From the NCBI RefSeq assembly GCF_900115225.1, contig NZ_FOVR01000001.1, forward strand, positions 533,727-597,726: a stretch of DNA of 64,000 nucleotides, in the 5' to 3' direction. Shown piece after piece: positions 35,895 through 46,987 of the stretch (position 1 is its first letter; each line of letters starts with the position of its first letter). The notes under the pieces were generated by a model. That model was not told where the DNA came from, did no database searches, and saw nothing but the letters and a program-made list of their open reading frames with translations. The position numbers and the translations under genes were made by a program. Origin of the DNA: Cohaesibacter marisflavi (GTDB taxonomy: Bacteria > Pseudomonadota > Alphaproteobacteria > Rhizobiales > Cohaesibacteraceae).

Positions 35895-37577
35895 GTGACT
35901 AAGAAGACGAGCATTGGCAATTATCTATTCACGCGTTTGCAGGAAATGGGCATAGGACATATTTTCGGTGTGCCCGGCGACTTCACCTTGCAAATGCTTG
36001 ATCAGATCGACGAAGTGGATGGGCTGAACTTTGTTGGCAATTGCAACGAACTCAATTCCGCCTACGCGGCTGACGGCTATGCGCGCCTGAACCGGATATC
36101 GGCCATGATCACCACCTATGGGGTGGGCGATCTTTCCGCTCTTTGTGGGGTGGCTGGTGCCTGCGCCGAGAATGTGCCGATGGTTTTCATTTCCGGTGCC
36201 CCTCCGCTTTACGCGATGGAAGGCCGCCTGCGCATTCACCACTCACTGGCCGAAGGCAACTTTGACAATGTCATGAACAGCGTACGCGAATTTACTGTGG
36301 CGCAAACACGTCTTACACCCGCCAACGCTGCCTTTGAAATTGATCGTATTCTCAAAATTTGCTGGATTGAACGTCAGCCTGTCTTCATCCAGATCCCATC
36401 CAACATTTCCCATCTGTTGATCGATGCGCCACAAGGTCCGTTGGATCTGTCCATTCCTCAGAGTGACAGCGAGAGCCTTGAAAGTGCGCTGGCACTGGTG
36501 CTCAAGCATTTGCAGCTGGCCGAGCGCCCGGCTGTTCTGATCGACATGGATGTGGATCGCACCGGCTACACCGATGCGCTTGTTCGTCTGGTGGAAAAAT
36601 ACAAAATCCCTTATGCGTCTTTCCGCTCGGGCAAAGCTATCTTAAGCGAAGCCTCTCCTTTGTTTGCTGGCATTTACAATGGCGCCGCCTCTGAGCCTCA
36701 GGTGCGCGAAATCATTGAGCAATCGGATTGCCTGTTCGTGACCGCACCAAGTTTCGTGGAAGCCAGCACCCTGCAATTTATCGATCAGATGCCTGCCGAA
36801 ACGGTCGTCTCCATCAGAGGCCACAGCTCGACGATTGGCGGTGAGGTGTTTGAAGGCGTCATGGCGGGTGAACTGATCTCCCGTCTTGCCGATAGCATTG
36901 AAGAGCGGCCCGAGCCCTCGGTCGCCGTGCAAGACCAGACGGTGCAGCCCGTCGGGGTAGAAGCGAGCAGGTCGCTGACGCAAAGCCGTTTCTGGCCCAT
37001 CATGGGGAATTTCTTTGAAGAGGGCGATGTCATTCTGGCAGAAAACGGCACCTCTAACATCGCCCTAACCGGGGTCAAATTGCCCGAAGGCGTAAGCTAT
37101 CTATCGCAAATGGTCTGGGGGGCGATTGGCTACACGTTGCCGGCTTTGCTCGGCACGATAATGGCAAGACCAGAGCGTCGGCAGATCCTGTTTATTGGCG
37201 ATGGTTCTTTCCAGCTCACCGCACAGGAGCTTTCAACCATTCTGCGCGAAGGGTTGAAGCCGATCATTTTCCTCATCAACAATCGTGGCTACACCATCGA
37301 GCGCTATATTCAGGGTATGAAGGCTACTTACAATGATGTGGCCAACTGGGATTATACGGCGTTGATGAAGGTTTTCGCACCCGAAATGGAAGCCTTTACA
37401 GCATCGGTGAAAACAGAAGGCGAGCTGGCCTCAGTGCTTGAACAATGCGTCAAGCAGGACTGTGCTTCTTTCATTGAGGTCCATCTCGACCCGTTTGATG
37501 CGCCTGAACCGCTCAAGATTTTTGGCCCCAAAACGGCAGAACTGGACTATGGCTCCCGTCGCGGACCGCGGAAGTAA
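35895..37577 (+). CDS. Thiamine-diphosphate 2-oxo acid decarboxylase (pyruvate/indolepyruvate decarboxylase family)
   Basis: This 560-residue three-domain TPP enzyme has the catalytic Glu52 in CNELNSAYAADGYAR, the paired histidines in RIHHSLAEG (PDC has HH at this place) and the TPP/Mg motif GDGSFQLTAQELSTILREG...NN. It turns a 2-oxo acid into an aldehyde and CO2; pyruvate, indolepyruvate and phenylpyruvate are all possible substrates. It starts with GTG. It is not obviously part of either flanking operon. Confidence 0.85.
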   Translation: MTKKTSIGNYLFTRLQEMGIGHIFGVPGDFTLQMLDQIDEVDGLNFVGNCNELNSAYAADGYARLNRISAMITTYGVGDLSALCGVAGACAENVPMVFISGAPPLYAMEGRLRIHHSLAEGNFDNVMNSVREFTVAQTRLTPANAAFEIDRILKICWIERQPVFIQIPSNISHLLIDAPQGPLDLSIPQSDSESLESALALVLKHLQLAERPAVLIDMDVDRTGYTDALVRLVEKYKIPYASFRSGKAILSEASPLFAGIYNGAASEPQVREIIEQSDCLFVTAPSFVEASTLQFIDQMPAETVVSIRGHSSTIGGEVFEGVMAGELISRLADSIEERPEPSVAVQDQTVQPVGVEASRSLTQSRFWPIMGNFFEEGDVILAENGTSNIALTGVKLPEGVSYLSQMVWGAIGYTLPALLGTIMARPERRQILFIGDGSFQLTAQELSTILREGLKPIIFLINNRGYTIERYIQGMKATYNDVANWDYTALMKVFAPEMEAFTASVKTEGELASVLEQCVKQDCASFIEVHLDPFDAPEPLKIFGPKTAELDYGSRRGPRK

Positions 37578-37595
37578 GTCCGAACCATCACGCTT

Positions 37596-37623
37596 GCGTG
37601 GGAGGCTCTCCCACGCCCTTTCT
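37596..37623. terminator. Convergent terminator
   Basis: GCGTGGGAG (37596-37604) pairs with CTCCCACGC (37608-37616) and is followed by CCTTTCT. It lies between the stops of the convergent decarboxylase and TetR genes and could serve the plus strand. Confidence 0.7.
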
Positions 37624-37626
37624 GTC

Positions 37627-38253
37627 TTAGTGGCAGATGCCGAACAAAAGCAGCTCTTTGACGGCCTGCTTGGTTTCTTCCCATTGTGCATCATTAAGAT
37701 CACTGCCCTCATTGAGGGTGGAGATCTGGTGCTTGAAATCTGCATAATGCTGGGTGGTCGCCCAGATGGTGAAAAGCAGATGCTTTGGGCTGATCGGGCG
37801 AATCTTTCCCGCCGCGATCCATTTGTGAATGACGTTGACGCGCTCTTCCGTCCAGGAGCGTAGCTCTGTTTCCAGATAGTCCTGCACGATGGGGGCACCC
37901 TGAATGATCTCATTGGCCCAGACCATGGAGCCATAGGGACGCGTTCTGGCCAACTCCATCTTGGTGTCGATATAGCTGCCCAAAGCTTCTCTCGGATCGG
38001 CATCTTCCACGATCTCATCAGCTGCAGCACGCCACACATTGAAGATGTCCTCTACCACTGTTCGGTACAGTAACTCTTTGGTAGAAAAGTAATAAACGAC
38101 ATTCGACTTGGGGAGTCCGGCTTCTTCTGCTATACGACTTATGGATGCCCCGTTATATCCGAACTGCGCAAAAATTATTTCTGCAGCAGTCAATATATTT
38201 TCGATATTCTGCGCCCTGTTTTTTTTCTGCTTCGTGTATTGTTGGGGTCTCAT
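37627..38253 (-). CDS. TetR family regulator, RutR-like
   Basis: This 208-residue regulator has an N-terminal HTH (ILTAAEIIFAQFGYNGASISRIAEEAG, then NVVYYFSTKELL) and a C-terminal domain like RutR, the pyrimidine-sensing regulator. It diverges from a pyrimidine catabolism operon, which it likely represses until uracil or thymine (or a degradation product) is present. Confidence 0.82.
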   Translation of the reverse strand: MRPQQYTKQKKNRAQNIENILTAAEIIFAQFGYNGASISRIAEEAGLPKSNVVYYFSTKELLYRTVVEDIFNVWRAAADEIVEDADPREALGSYIDTKMELARTRPYGSMVWANEIIQGAPIVQDYLETELRSWTEERVNVIHKWIAAGKIRPISPKHLLFTIWATTQHYADFKHQISTLNEGSDLNDAQWEETKQAVKELLLFGICH

Positions 38254-38430
38254 GAACTTGCCTGTTTTGTTAGTCTGTGCGGGCGCTGTAGTTATTTGAA
38301 AAATTCAGAAGTATTTTTGATTGTCCTGTAGATAAAACTAAAAGTATCCAAAAATACCTGCTGCAATTTTTGACTTTTCTTGTTCGTTTTTTGAGCATTT
38401 GCATGAATGTTTGGCAAACACTCAAAAACC

Positions 38431-38467
38431 TGACCGATCGTGCAGGAAAAATATTGACCGATCGTGC
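38431..38467. repeat. Direct repeat, candidate TetR operator
   Basis: TGACCGATCGTGC occurs at 38431-38443 and again at 38455-38467, 24 bases apart on the same face of the helix. It lies in the 339-base gap between the TetR gene and mmsA, which contains no other gene. I propose it as the regulator binding site. Confidence 0.6.
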
Positions 38468-38592
38468 GGATAATGCAAGCGTTCTTACCACGAAAGAGGC
38501 GTTTGGCAAAAAAAATCGCAAAACAAAATGCAATCAGCCAAAAACGTTTCAAGGGGAATAGTGGGCTCAAACAGAGTTGAGGGGGGCGCGTG

Positions 38593-40083
<1,491 letters not shown>

Positions 40084-40216
40084 GGAGAGCGGCGGGGCCA
40101 TACGCTCCTGGTGTAAAGAAAAGACTATAAGCGCCTGAAATATAACCGGATAACCGGAAAGGGCGCGCTTCCAGAATTGCCCGTTGGGCGCAGTGAATTG
40201 ACAGGGGAACCAGATC

Positions 40217-41458
40217 ATGAAGAAGAATCTGCGAGTGGATGGAGACCGTCTTTGGCAGTCTCTGATGGATATGGCAAAAATCGGTCCTGGCGTTGCCGGT
40301 GGCAACAATCGCCAGACCCTGACCGATGAGGATGCCGAAGGACGCGCGCTGTTCAAACAGTGGTGCGATGATGCGGGCCTTACCATGGGCGTCGACAAGA
40401 TGGGCTCCATGTTCATGACCCGTCCGGGCACCGATCCGGATGCCTTGCCGGTCTATGTTGGCTCCCACCTTGATACCCAGCCGACGGGTGGCAAATATGA
40501 TGGCGTTCTTGGTGTGCTCTCCGCTCTGGAATTGGTGCGCATGCTCAATGACGCAGACATCAAGACCAAACATCCGATTTGTGTGGTCAACTGGGCCAAC
40601 GAAGAGGGCGGGCGCTTCTCCCCGCCGATGTTGGCCTCTGGTGTTTTTGCTGGTGTTCATTCGCTGGATTATGCCTATGGCCGCAAGGATCTGGAAGGCA
40701 AGACCTATGGCGAAGAATTGAAGCGCATCGATTGGGTCGGCGAAGAAGAAGTGGGCGCCCGCAAGATGCATGCCTATTTCGAATATCACATCGAGCAGGG
40801 GCCGATCCTCGAAGCCGAGGAAAAGGAAATCGGCGTTGTGACCCATTGTCAGGGGCTGTGGTGGCTTGAATTCACCTTGACTGGCAAGGAAGCGCACACA
40901 GGGTCCACCCCGATGGCCATGCGCGTCAATGCGGGCCTTGCCATGGCACGCATCTTCGAGATGGTGCAAGAGGTGACCATGGCCGCTCAGCCGAACGCTG
41001 TAGGTGGTGTGGGGCAGGTAACCTTCTCGCCAAACTCGCGCAACGTTTTGCCGGGCACCGTTACCTTTACGGTCGATATTCGCACGGTTGATATCGAAAA
41101 GCTCAATGGTATGCGTGATGCCATTAAGGAGAAGGCCGCTGTTATCTGCGAAGAGCTGGGCGTTGGCTGCTCGGTGGAACAGGTTGGCCAGTTCGATCCG
41201 GTGACCTTCGATCCAACCTTGGTGGATCGCGTACGCAACGCAGCCATCGATTTGGGCTATTCCCACATGGATATCGTCTCTGGGGCCGGTCATGACGCAT
41301 GCTGGGCTGCCAAAGTTGCGCCAGCTACCATGATTATGTGTCCTTGCGTCGATGGTCTTTCGCACAACGAAGCCGAAGATATCTCCAAGGAATGGGCCAC
41401 CGCCGGGGCCGATGTGCTTTTGCAGGCGGTTCTGGAAACAGCTGAGATCTCGGAATAA
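40217..41458 (+). CDS. Zn-dependent beta-ureidopropionase/N-carbamoylase family amidase
   Basis: This 413-residue M20-fold metal hydrolase has the ligands in VGSHLDTQPTGGKYDGVLG, NEEGGRFSP, EYHIEQGPILE and SGAGHD. In this context it most likely cleaves N-carbamoyl-beta-alanine or N-carbamoyl-beta-aminoisobutyrate, the product of dihydropyrimidinase. 133 bases after mmsA. Confidence 0.87.
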   Translation: MKKNLRVDGDRLWQSLMDMAKIGPGVAGGNNRQTLTDEDAEGRALFKQWCDDAGLTMGVDKMGSMFMTRPGTDPDALPVYVGSHLDTQPTGGKYDGVLGVLSALELVRMLNDADIKTKHPICVVNWANEEGGRFSPPMLASGVFAGVHSLDYAYGRKDLEGKTYGEELKRIDWVGEEEVGARKMHAYFEYHIEQGPILEAEEKEIGVVTHCQGLWWLEFTLTGKEAHTGSTPMAMRVNAGLAMARIFEMVQEVTMAAQPNAVGGVGQVTFSPNSRNVLPGTVTFTVDIRTVDIEKLNGMRDAIKEKAAVICEELGVGCSVEQVGQFDPVTFDPTLVDRVRNAAIDLGYSHMDIVSGAGHDACWAAKVAPATMIMCPCVDGLSHNEAEDISKEWATAGADVLLQAVLETAEISE

Positions 41459-41469
41459 GGAAGATGACC

Positions 41470-41724
41470 TTATCTACCAGACAGATCATACCGGTAGATA
41501 TTTGTGGTGCTGTCCTTCTGAACTGTTGGGCGAAGGATCTCTTGGTCTTTATCAGTCATGATGCTTCGCATCGCATTGCAGCATGCTGGTATTCGGTATT
41601 TCTTTCCCGCTCGCTCTGCCAAGTCGCTAGCGCGAATTTCGACAACGGAAATGCCTGCATTTTTGGCTTCTTTAAATATTTTACGAAGCTCCCGAAGGAA
41701 CAAGTACTTAATAGGTTCGCGCAT
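41470..41724 (-). CDS. Small unknown protein, antisense within the pyrimidine operon
   Basis: This 84-residue ORF starts with ATG at 41724. Its sequence looks like a genuine small protein family I recall seeing as hypothetical proteins: an amphipathic helix (LFLRELRKIFKEAKNAG), a VVEIRASDLAERAG strand-turn, a RIPACCNAMRSIM Cys-Cys helix and a C-terminal IYRYDL strand. It fills most of the 325-base gap between the amidase and dihydropyrimidinase genes, on the opposite strand. The overlapping plus-strand ORF (41464-41787) lacks these features. Function unknown. Confidence 0.5.
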   Translation of the reverse strand: MREPIKYLFLRELRKIFKEAKNAGISVVEIRASDLAERAGKKYRIPACCNAMRSIMTDKDQEILRPTVQKDSTTNIYRYDLSGR

Positions 41725-41783
41725 AGATCAATCCTCACAACACTAGGTTGTCTAAGGGTTGCATATCTAAAAGGGGAAAATCA

Positions 41784-43238
41784 ATGAGCAAAGTGATTAA
41801 AGGCGGCACGGTCGTTACCGCCGATCTGACTTATGAAGCCGATGTGAAAATCGAGGGCGGTGTCATCACCGAAATCGGTCCTGATCTTTCCGGCGATGAA
41901 ATTCTGGATGCGTCTGGTTGTTATGTGATGCCGGGCGGCATTGATCCGCATGTGCATTTGGAAATGCCTTTCATGGGCACCTATTCCGCCGATGACTTCG
42001 CCTCGGGCACGCGTGCTGCCGTTTCCGGCGGAACGACCATGGTGGTAGACTTCTGCTTGCCTGATCCGGGACAGAGCCTGATGGACGCCCTGATGCGCTG
42101 GGATAACAAATCCACCCTTGCTACATGCGATTATTCCTTCCACATGGCCATCACATGGTGGGGCGAGCAGGTCTTCAATGAAATGGAGACCGTCGTGCGT
42201 GAGAAGGGCATCAACACCTTCAAGCATTTCCTTGCCTATAAAGGCTCGTTGATGGTCAATGATGACGAGTTGTTCGCTTCGTTCCAGCGATGTGCCGAAC
42301 TGGGGGCTATGCCGCTGGTTCACGCTGAAAATGGAGATGTGGTTGCCTCCATGTCTGCCAAGCTGCTGGAAGAGGGCAATGTCGGACCAGAAGCCCATGC
42401 TTATTCCCGTCCGCCGGAAGTGGAAGGGGAAGCCACCAACCGCGCCATCATGCTGGCCGATATGGCAGGCGTCCCGCTCTATGTGGTGCATACCTCCTGC
42501 GAGCAGAGCCACGAAGCCATCCGCCGTGCCCGACAGAAAGGCATGCGCGTCTATGGTGAGCCGCTCATTCAGCATCTGACGCTTGATGAGAGCGAATATT
42601 TCGACAAGGACTGGGATCACGCCGCCCGTCGTGTGATGAGCCCGCCATTCCGCAACAAGATGCATCAGGATAGCCTCTGGGCAGGCTTGCAGGCCGGTTC
42701 TCTTTCCTGTGTGGCAACAGACCACTGCGCCTTTACAACCGATCAGAAGCGCTACGGCGTGGGTGATTTCACCAAGATCCCGAACGGCACCGGCGGCCTT
42801 GAAGATCGCCTGCCGATGCTTTGGACCTATGGTGTCGGCACCGGTCGTCTGACGATGAATGAGTTTGTTGCTGTCACCTCAACCAACATCGCCAAGATCC
42901 TCAATATGTACCCGAAGAAGGGCGCTATCCTTGTTGGGGCTGATGCCGATATCGTGGTTTGGGATCCCAAGCGCTCCAAAACCATCACCGCGGCCAATCA
43001 GGTATCCACCATCGATTACAGCGTCTTCGAAGGCAAGGAAGTCACTGGCCTGCCACGCTTCACCTTGTCGCGAGGCAAGGTGATGGTCGAGGAAAGCACA
43101 TTGAAGACTGAAGAGGGTCACGGCGAATTCGTAGCGCGCCAGCCTTACACGGCAGTCAACAAGGCGCTTTCCACCTGGAAGGAACTGGTTTCGCCGCGTC
43201 CGATCGCCCGCTCAGGCATTCCGCCAAGTGGCGTCTAA
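41784..43238 (+). CDS. Dihydropyrimidinase (D-hydantoinase)
   Basis: This 484-residue cyclic amidohydrolase has the HxH pair His56/His58, the lysine to be carboxylated (Lys153, FLAYKGS), His in VHAENGD, and ATDHCAF aspartate. It opens dihydrouracil or dihydrothymine to the N-carbamoyl-beta-amino acid, feeding the upstream amidase. ATG 41784 has AAGGGGAAAA upstream. Confidence 0.92.
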   Translation: MSKVIKGGTVVTADLTYEADVKIEGGVITEIGPDLSGDEILDASGCYVMPGGIDPHVHLEMPFMGTYSADDFASGTRAAVSGGTTMVVDFCLPDPGQSLMDALMRWDNKSTLATCDYSFHMAITWWGEQVFNEMETVVREKGINTFKHFLAYKGSLMVNDDELFASFQRCAELGAMPLVHAENGDVVASMSAKLLEEGNVGPEAHAYSRPPEVEGEATNRAIMLADMAGVPLYVVHTSCEQSHEAIRRARQKGMRVYGEPLIQHLTLDESEYFDKDWDHAARRVMSPPFRNKMHQDSLWAGLQAGSLSCVATDHCAFTTDQKRYGVGDFTKIPNGTGGLEDRLPMLWTYGVGTGRLTMNEFVAVTSTNIAKILNMYPKKGAILVGADADIVVWDPKRSKTITAANQVSTIDYSVFEGKEVTGLPRFTLSRGKVMVEESTLKTEEGHGEFVARQPYTAVNKALSTWKELVSPRPIARSGIPPSGV

Positions 43239-43272
43239 GCGTAGCTCTGACGCACGCTGAGTCAACAAATAG

Positions 43273-43299
43273 CCTGCGGGTGCCTTATGCGTCCGCAGG
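43273..43299 (+). promoter_or_regulatory. Intercistronic hairpin
   Basis: CCTGCGG pairs with CCGCAGG around a 13-base loop, between the dihydropyrimidinase stop and the ABC transporter. No T run; it may tune downstream expression. Confidence 0.5.
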
Positions 43300-43351
43300 A
43301 TAGATTGAAGAATGACGATAACAAGCATACTCCGAACGGGAACAAGCAACG

Positions 43352-44152
43352 ATGATGCACTCCGACTTCCATGTGGTCTCAGCCAAAGACCTCTGTCTGA
43401 CCTTTCAGACCAATGATGGGCCGGTCCATGCGCTCAAGGATGTCAATTTACAAATAGACAAGGGCGATTTTGTCAGTTTCATTGGCCCGTCCGGCTGTGG
43501 CAAGACAACCTTTTTGCGTGCCATCGCTGCTTTGGAAAATCCCACCTCCGGCGAGCTGACGGTGAATGGTACGACGCCCGAACTGGCGCGAAAAGACCGC
43601 GCCTACGGCTATGTGTTTCAGGCCGCTGGCCTCTACCCATGGCGCACGATTGCGCGCAACATCAAATTGCCCCTTGAGATCATGGGCTTCACCAGAGCCG
43701 AGCAGAATGAGCGGGTCGAAAGGGTGCTCAAGCTGGTGGATCTGGAAGGCTTTGGCAACAAGTTCCCATGGCAGCTTTCCGGCGGCATGCAGCAGCGCGC
43801 CTCCATTGCGCGCGCACTGTCATTCGATGCTGATATCCTGCTGATGGATGAACCCTTCGGGGCATTGGACGAGATCGTACGAGACCATCTCAACGAACAG
43901 CTTCTCAAGCTCTGGTCGAGCACGGGCAAGACCATCGGCTTTGTGACCCATTCCATTCCAGAGGCTGTTTATCTTTCTACCAAGATTGTTGTCATGAGCC
44001 CACGTCCGGGCCGTATCACGGATGTCATCGAGAGCACGCTTCCCAAGGACCGCCCGCTTTCCATCCGTGACAGTCAGGAATTCATCGACATTGCCCATCG
44101 CGTGCGCGAGGGCCTGAGAGCCGGTCATGGCGATGGAGCGAATGATGCGTAA
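43352..44152 (+). CDS. ABC importer ATPase, NitT/TauT/THI5 type
   Basis: This 266-residue ATPase has Walker A GPSGCGKTT, signature LSGGMQQRASIARAL and Walker B ILLMDEPFGALDE. Family NitT/TauT, with two permease genes directly after it. Likely imports a pyrimidine or related heterocycle given the operon. Its end overlaps the first permease gene. Confidence 0.88.
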   Translation: MMHSDFHVVSAKDLCLTFQTNDGPVHALKDVNLQIDKGDFVSFIGPSGCGKTTFLRAIAALENPTSGELTVNGTTPELARKDRAYGYVFQAAGLYPWRTIARNIKLPLEIMGFTRAEQNERVERVLKLVDLEGFGNKFPWQLSGGMQQRASIARALSFDADILLMDEPFGALDEIVRDHLNEQLLKLWSSTGKTIGFVTHSIPEAVYLSTKIVVMSPRPGRITDVIESTLPKDRPLSIRDSQEFIDIAHRVREGLRAGHGDGANDA

Positions 44153-45008
44153 GCTGTTTGCTGTTTTCACTGTCGTTCTGGTCATCGTAGCGATCTGGTA
44201 TGCCGCCGCAGTGAAGATGAACGCCAAATGGGCCTATGATCAGGCCGCCCGCGCAAAGGTCGAGATCTCTTTCTCGGAGCTGGTCAAAGACACCTGGGCG
44301 CAGGAGCGTCCGGTTCTGCCAGCGCCGCATCAGGTGATGACCGAGCTCTGGAAAACCACGGTTGGCAAGAAGATCACCTCCAAGCGGTCTCTTATTTTTC
44401 ATGGCTGGATCACGCTCGAGGCAACCCTGCTGGGCTTTATCACTGGCACGTTGCTGGGCATCGCGCTTTCGGTTGGCATCATCTATATCCGCGCCATGGA
44501 TATGAGCGTCATGCCATGGGCCATTGCCTCCCAGACCGTGCCCATTCTGGCCATCGCACCGATGATCATCGTCGTGCTCAACTCGGTCGGCATTCAGGGC
44601 TTGATCCCCAAGGCGATTATCTCGGCCTATTTGAGCTTCTTCCCCGTGCTGGTGGGCATGGTGAAAGGCTTGCGCGCGCCCGATCATATGCAGATGGATT
44701 TGCTCAAGACTTACAATGCCTCCAAGAGCGACGCCTTCTACAAGCTGCGCCTGCCGTCTTCAGTGCCTTATCTTTTCACCTCCATGAAGGTGGGTATAGC
44801 GGCCTCGCTGGTCGGTACCATCGTGGGTGAATTGCCAACCGGTGCGATCCGCGGACTGGGTGCACGTCTTTTGACAGGGTCCTATTATGGCCAGACCATC
44901 CAGATGTGGGCAGCACTGTTCGCCGCAGCTCTGCTGGCAGCCGGCCTTGTGGCGCTCGTCGGATTGGCTGAGAAATCTGTTCTGAAGAAAATGGGGATGG
45001 TGCGATGA
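44142..45008 (+). CDS. ABC importer permease 1
   Basis: This 288-residue polytopic permease has the EAA-type cytoplasmic loop (YNASKSDAFYKLRLPSSVPYLFTSMKVGI). Start at 44142 (ATGATG, GGAG upstream) overlaps the ATPase stop. One of two unlike permeases forming a heterodimer. Confidence 0.86.
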   Translation: MMRKLFAVFTVVLVIVAIWYAAAVKMNAKWAYDQAARAKVEISFSELVKDTWAQERPVLPAPHQVMTELWKTTVGKKITSKRSLIFHGWITLEATLLGFITGTLLGIALSVGIIYIRAMDMSVMPWAIASQTVPILAIAPMIIVVLNSVGIQGLIPKAIISAYLSFFPVLVGMVKGLRAPDHMQMDLLKTYNASKSDAFYKLRLPSSVPYLFTSMKVGIAASLVGTIVGELPTGAIRGLGARLLTGSYYGQTIQMWAALFAAALLAAGLVALVGLAEKSVLKKMGMVR

Positions 45009-45850
45009 CCCTGGTGTTCGCTGCAATTGTCATCTGGATCGTGGCTTCCTGGATCAATGTGAAGCTGTCCCGATCCTCGGCCCATAACACGCTTCTGGTG
45101 CGGTTTCTGGTGCCCTTTATTTTCGGCGTCACTATCATCGTGGCGTGGGAACTGCTGGCTCGTGGACTAGACATCCCGTCGGTCATCCTGCCGCCGCCAT
45201 CGGCCATCGCCACGCGCTTTGCCGCATCCACCGACATTCTTTGGCTGGATTTCGTGCAGACCTTCGTCAAGGGTGCGCTGACCGGTTATATCATGGGCTG
45301 CGGAGCGGCCTTCCTGACAGCGATCCTGATCGACCGTGTGCCTTTCTTGCAGCTTGGCCTGCTGCCGGTTGGCAACTTCGTGGCCGCGTTGCCCATTGTT
45401 GGTATTGCGCCAATCCTTGTCATGTGGTTCGGCTTTGACTGGCATTCCAAGGCAGCCGTGGTCGTGGTGATGGTCTTCTTCCCCATGCTGGTCAACTGCG
45501 TGCAGGGGCTCTCGGATACAGACAGCATGCAGCGCGACCTCATGAAGACCTATGCGGCGAGTTACGCCGATACATTGCTCAAACTGCGCCTGCCAGCGGC
45601 GATGCCATTCATTTTCAATGGTCTGAAAATTTCGACGACCTCGGCGCTCATCGGCGCGATTGTGGCTGAATTCTTTGGCTCTCCGATTGTCGGTATGGGA
45701 TTTCGTATCTCAACCGAAGTCGGCAAGCTCGGGCTCGATATGGTCTGGGCAGAAATTACGGTTGCGGCCATCGCTGGCTCTCTTTTCTACGGAGCTGTGG
45801 CCGCAATCGAAAAAGGGGTGACCTTCTGGCATCCCTCTCAAAGGGGCTAA
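45005..45850 (+). CDS. ABC importer permease 2
   Basis: This 281-residue polytopic permease is paralogous to permease 1, with the loop YAASYADTLLKLRLPAAMPFIFNGLKIS. It overlaps permease 1 by four bases (ATGA). Confidence 0.87.
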   Translation: MTLVFAAIVIWIVASWINVKLSRSSAHNTLLVRFLVPFIFGVTIIVAWELLARGLDIPSVILPPPSAIATRFAASTDILWLDFVQTFVKGALTGYIMGCGAAFLTAILIDRVPFLQLGLLPVGNFVAALPIVGIAPILVMWFGFDWHSKAAVVVVMVFFPMLVNCVQGLSDTDSMQRDLMKTYAASYADTLLKLRLPAAMPFIFNGLKISTTSALIGAIVAEFFGSPIVGMGFRISTEVGKLGLDMVWAEITVAAIAGSLFYGAVAAIEKGVTFWHPSQRG

Positions 45851-45925
45851 AAGACCCCATTTAATAACCTAAGAAAAGCAACACCTTAACCAAAATCCTT
45901 AATGGAACACCAAAGGGAATAGAAG

Positions 45926-46927
45926 ATGAGAGACACTTTCAAGACTTTTGCGATTGGCGCATGTGCAGCTGCCTCGATCTTTGCAGCCACCGGAGCCAAC
46001 GCGGCAGATGACTTTACCCTTCAGCTCAAATGGGTGACCCAGGCCCAGTTTGCCGGCTATTATGTTGCGCTGGAAAAGGGCTTCTATGAAGAAGAAGACC
46101 TCAATGTCACCATCAAGCCGGGCGGTCCGGATATTGCTCCCACGCAGATCCTTGCTGGTGGCGGTGCTGATGTCGTGGTTGACTGGATGCCATCCGCTCT
46201 GGCTGCTCGCGAAAAGGGCCTGCCGCTGGTGAACATCGCTCAGCCTTACAAATCCTCCGGCATGATGCTGACTTGCCTTAAGGAAAGCGGCGTTAAAACC
46301 CCTGAAGACTTCCCGGGCAAAACCCTTGGTGTCTGGTTCTTCGGCAACGAATATCCATTCCTCAGCTGGATGAGTATTCTGGGCATTCCCACCGAAGGCG
46401 GTGATGATGGCGTAACCGTCCTCAAGCAGGGCTTCAACGTCGATCCTCTGCTCCAGAAACAGGCTTCCTGTATCTCCACCATGACCTACAACGAATATTG
46501 GCAGGTGATTGATGCTGGCATCTCTGAAGATGAACTGATCACTTTCAAGTATGAAGATCAGGGCGTTGCAACGCTGGAAGACGGTCTCTATGTGCTCGAA
46601 GATAAGCTGGCTGACGATGCCGAAGTCGACAAACTGGCCCGCTTCGTGAAAGCCTCCATGAAAGGCTGGAAATGGGCAGAATCCAATCCCGATGAAGCGG
46701 CCGATATCGTTCTGGAATATGACGAAACAGGTGCCCAGACCGAAAAGCACCAGAAGCGTATGATGGCCGAAGTTGCCAAGCTGACCGCAGGCTCCAACGG
46801 CGCTCTTGATCCGGCCGACTATGAGCGCACCGTCAAGACCCTGATGAGCGGTGGTTCTGCTCCGGTTATCTCCAAGGCACCAGAAGGCGCCTGGACCCAC
46901 AAGATTACTGATCTGGCTCTGAAGTAA
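45926..46927 (+). CDS. ABC importer periplasmic binding protein, NMT1/THI5-like
   Basis: This 333-residue protein has a signal peptide (about 1-26, ending GANA) and an NMT1/THI5-like fold (LQLKWVTQAQFAGYYVALEKGFY). This family includes proteins that bind thiamine-pyrimidine precursors and riboflavin. In a pyrimidine-catabolism operon the ligand may be a pyrimidine; a flavin or thiazole precursor cannot be excluded. Confidence 0.85.
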   Translation: MRDTFKTFAIGACAAASIFAATGANAADDFTLQLKWVTQAQFAGYYVALEKGFYEEEDLNVTIKPGGPDIAPTQILAGGGADVVVDWMPSALAAREKGLPLVNIAQPYKSSGMMLTCLKESGVKTPEDFPGKTLGVWFFGNEYPFLSWMSILGIPTEGGDDGVTVLKQGFNVDPLLQKQASCISTMTYNEYWQVIDAGISEDELITFKYEDQGVATLEDGLYVLEDKLADDAEVDKLARFVKASMKGWKWAESNPDEAADIVLEYDETGAQTEKHQKRMMAEVAKLTAGSNGALDPADYERTVKTLMSGGSAPVISKAPEGAWTHKITDLALK

Positions 46928-46958
46928 GCCAGCTCAGCAATAAAGTGGTCTGACTTGA

Positions 46959-46987
46959 TCCGCATCCGGGTTTGTCTCGGATGCGGA
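46959..46987 (+). promoter_or_regulatory. Hairpin between the transporter and F420 genes
   Basis: TCCGCATCCG pairs perfectly with CGGATGCGGA around a 9-base loop. No T run. It lies in a 226-base gap before cofG that contains no gene; a small CAGGG/CCCTG hairpin also lies at 47096-47112. These are the only visible structures. Confidence 0.55.
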
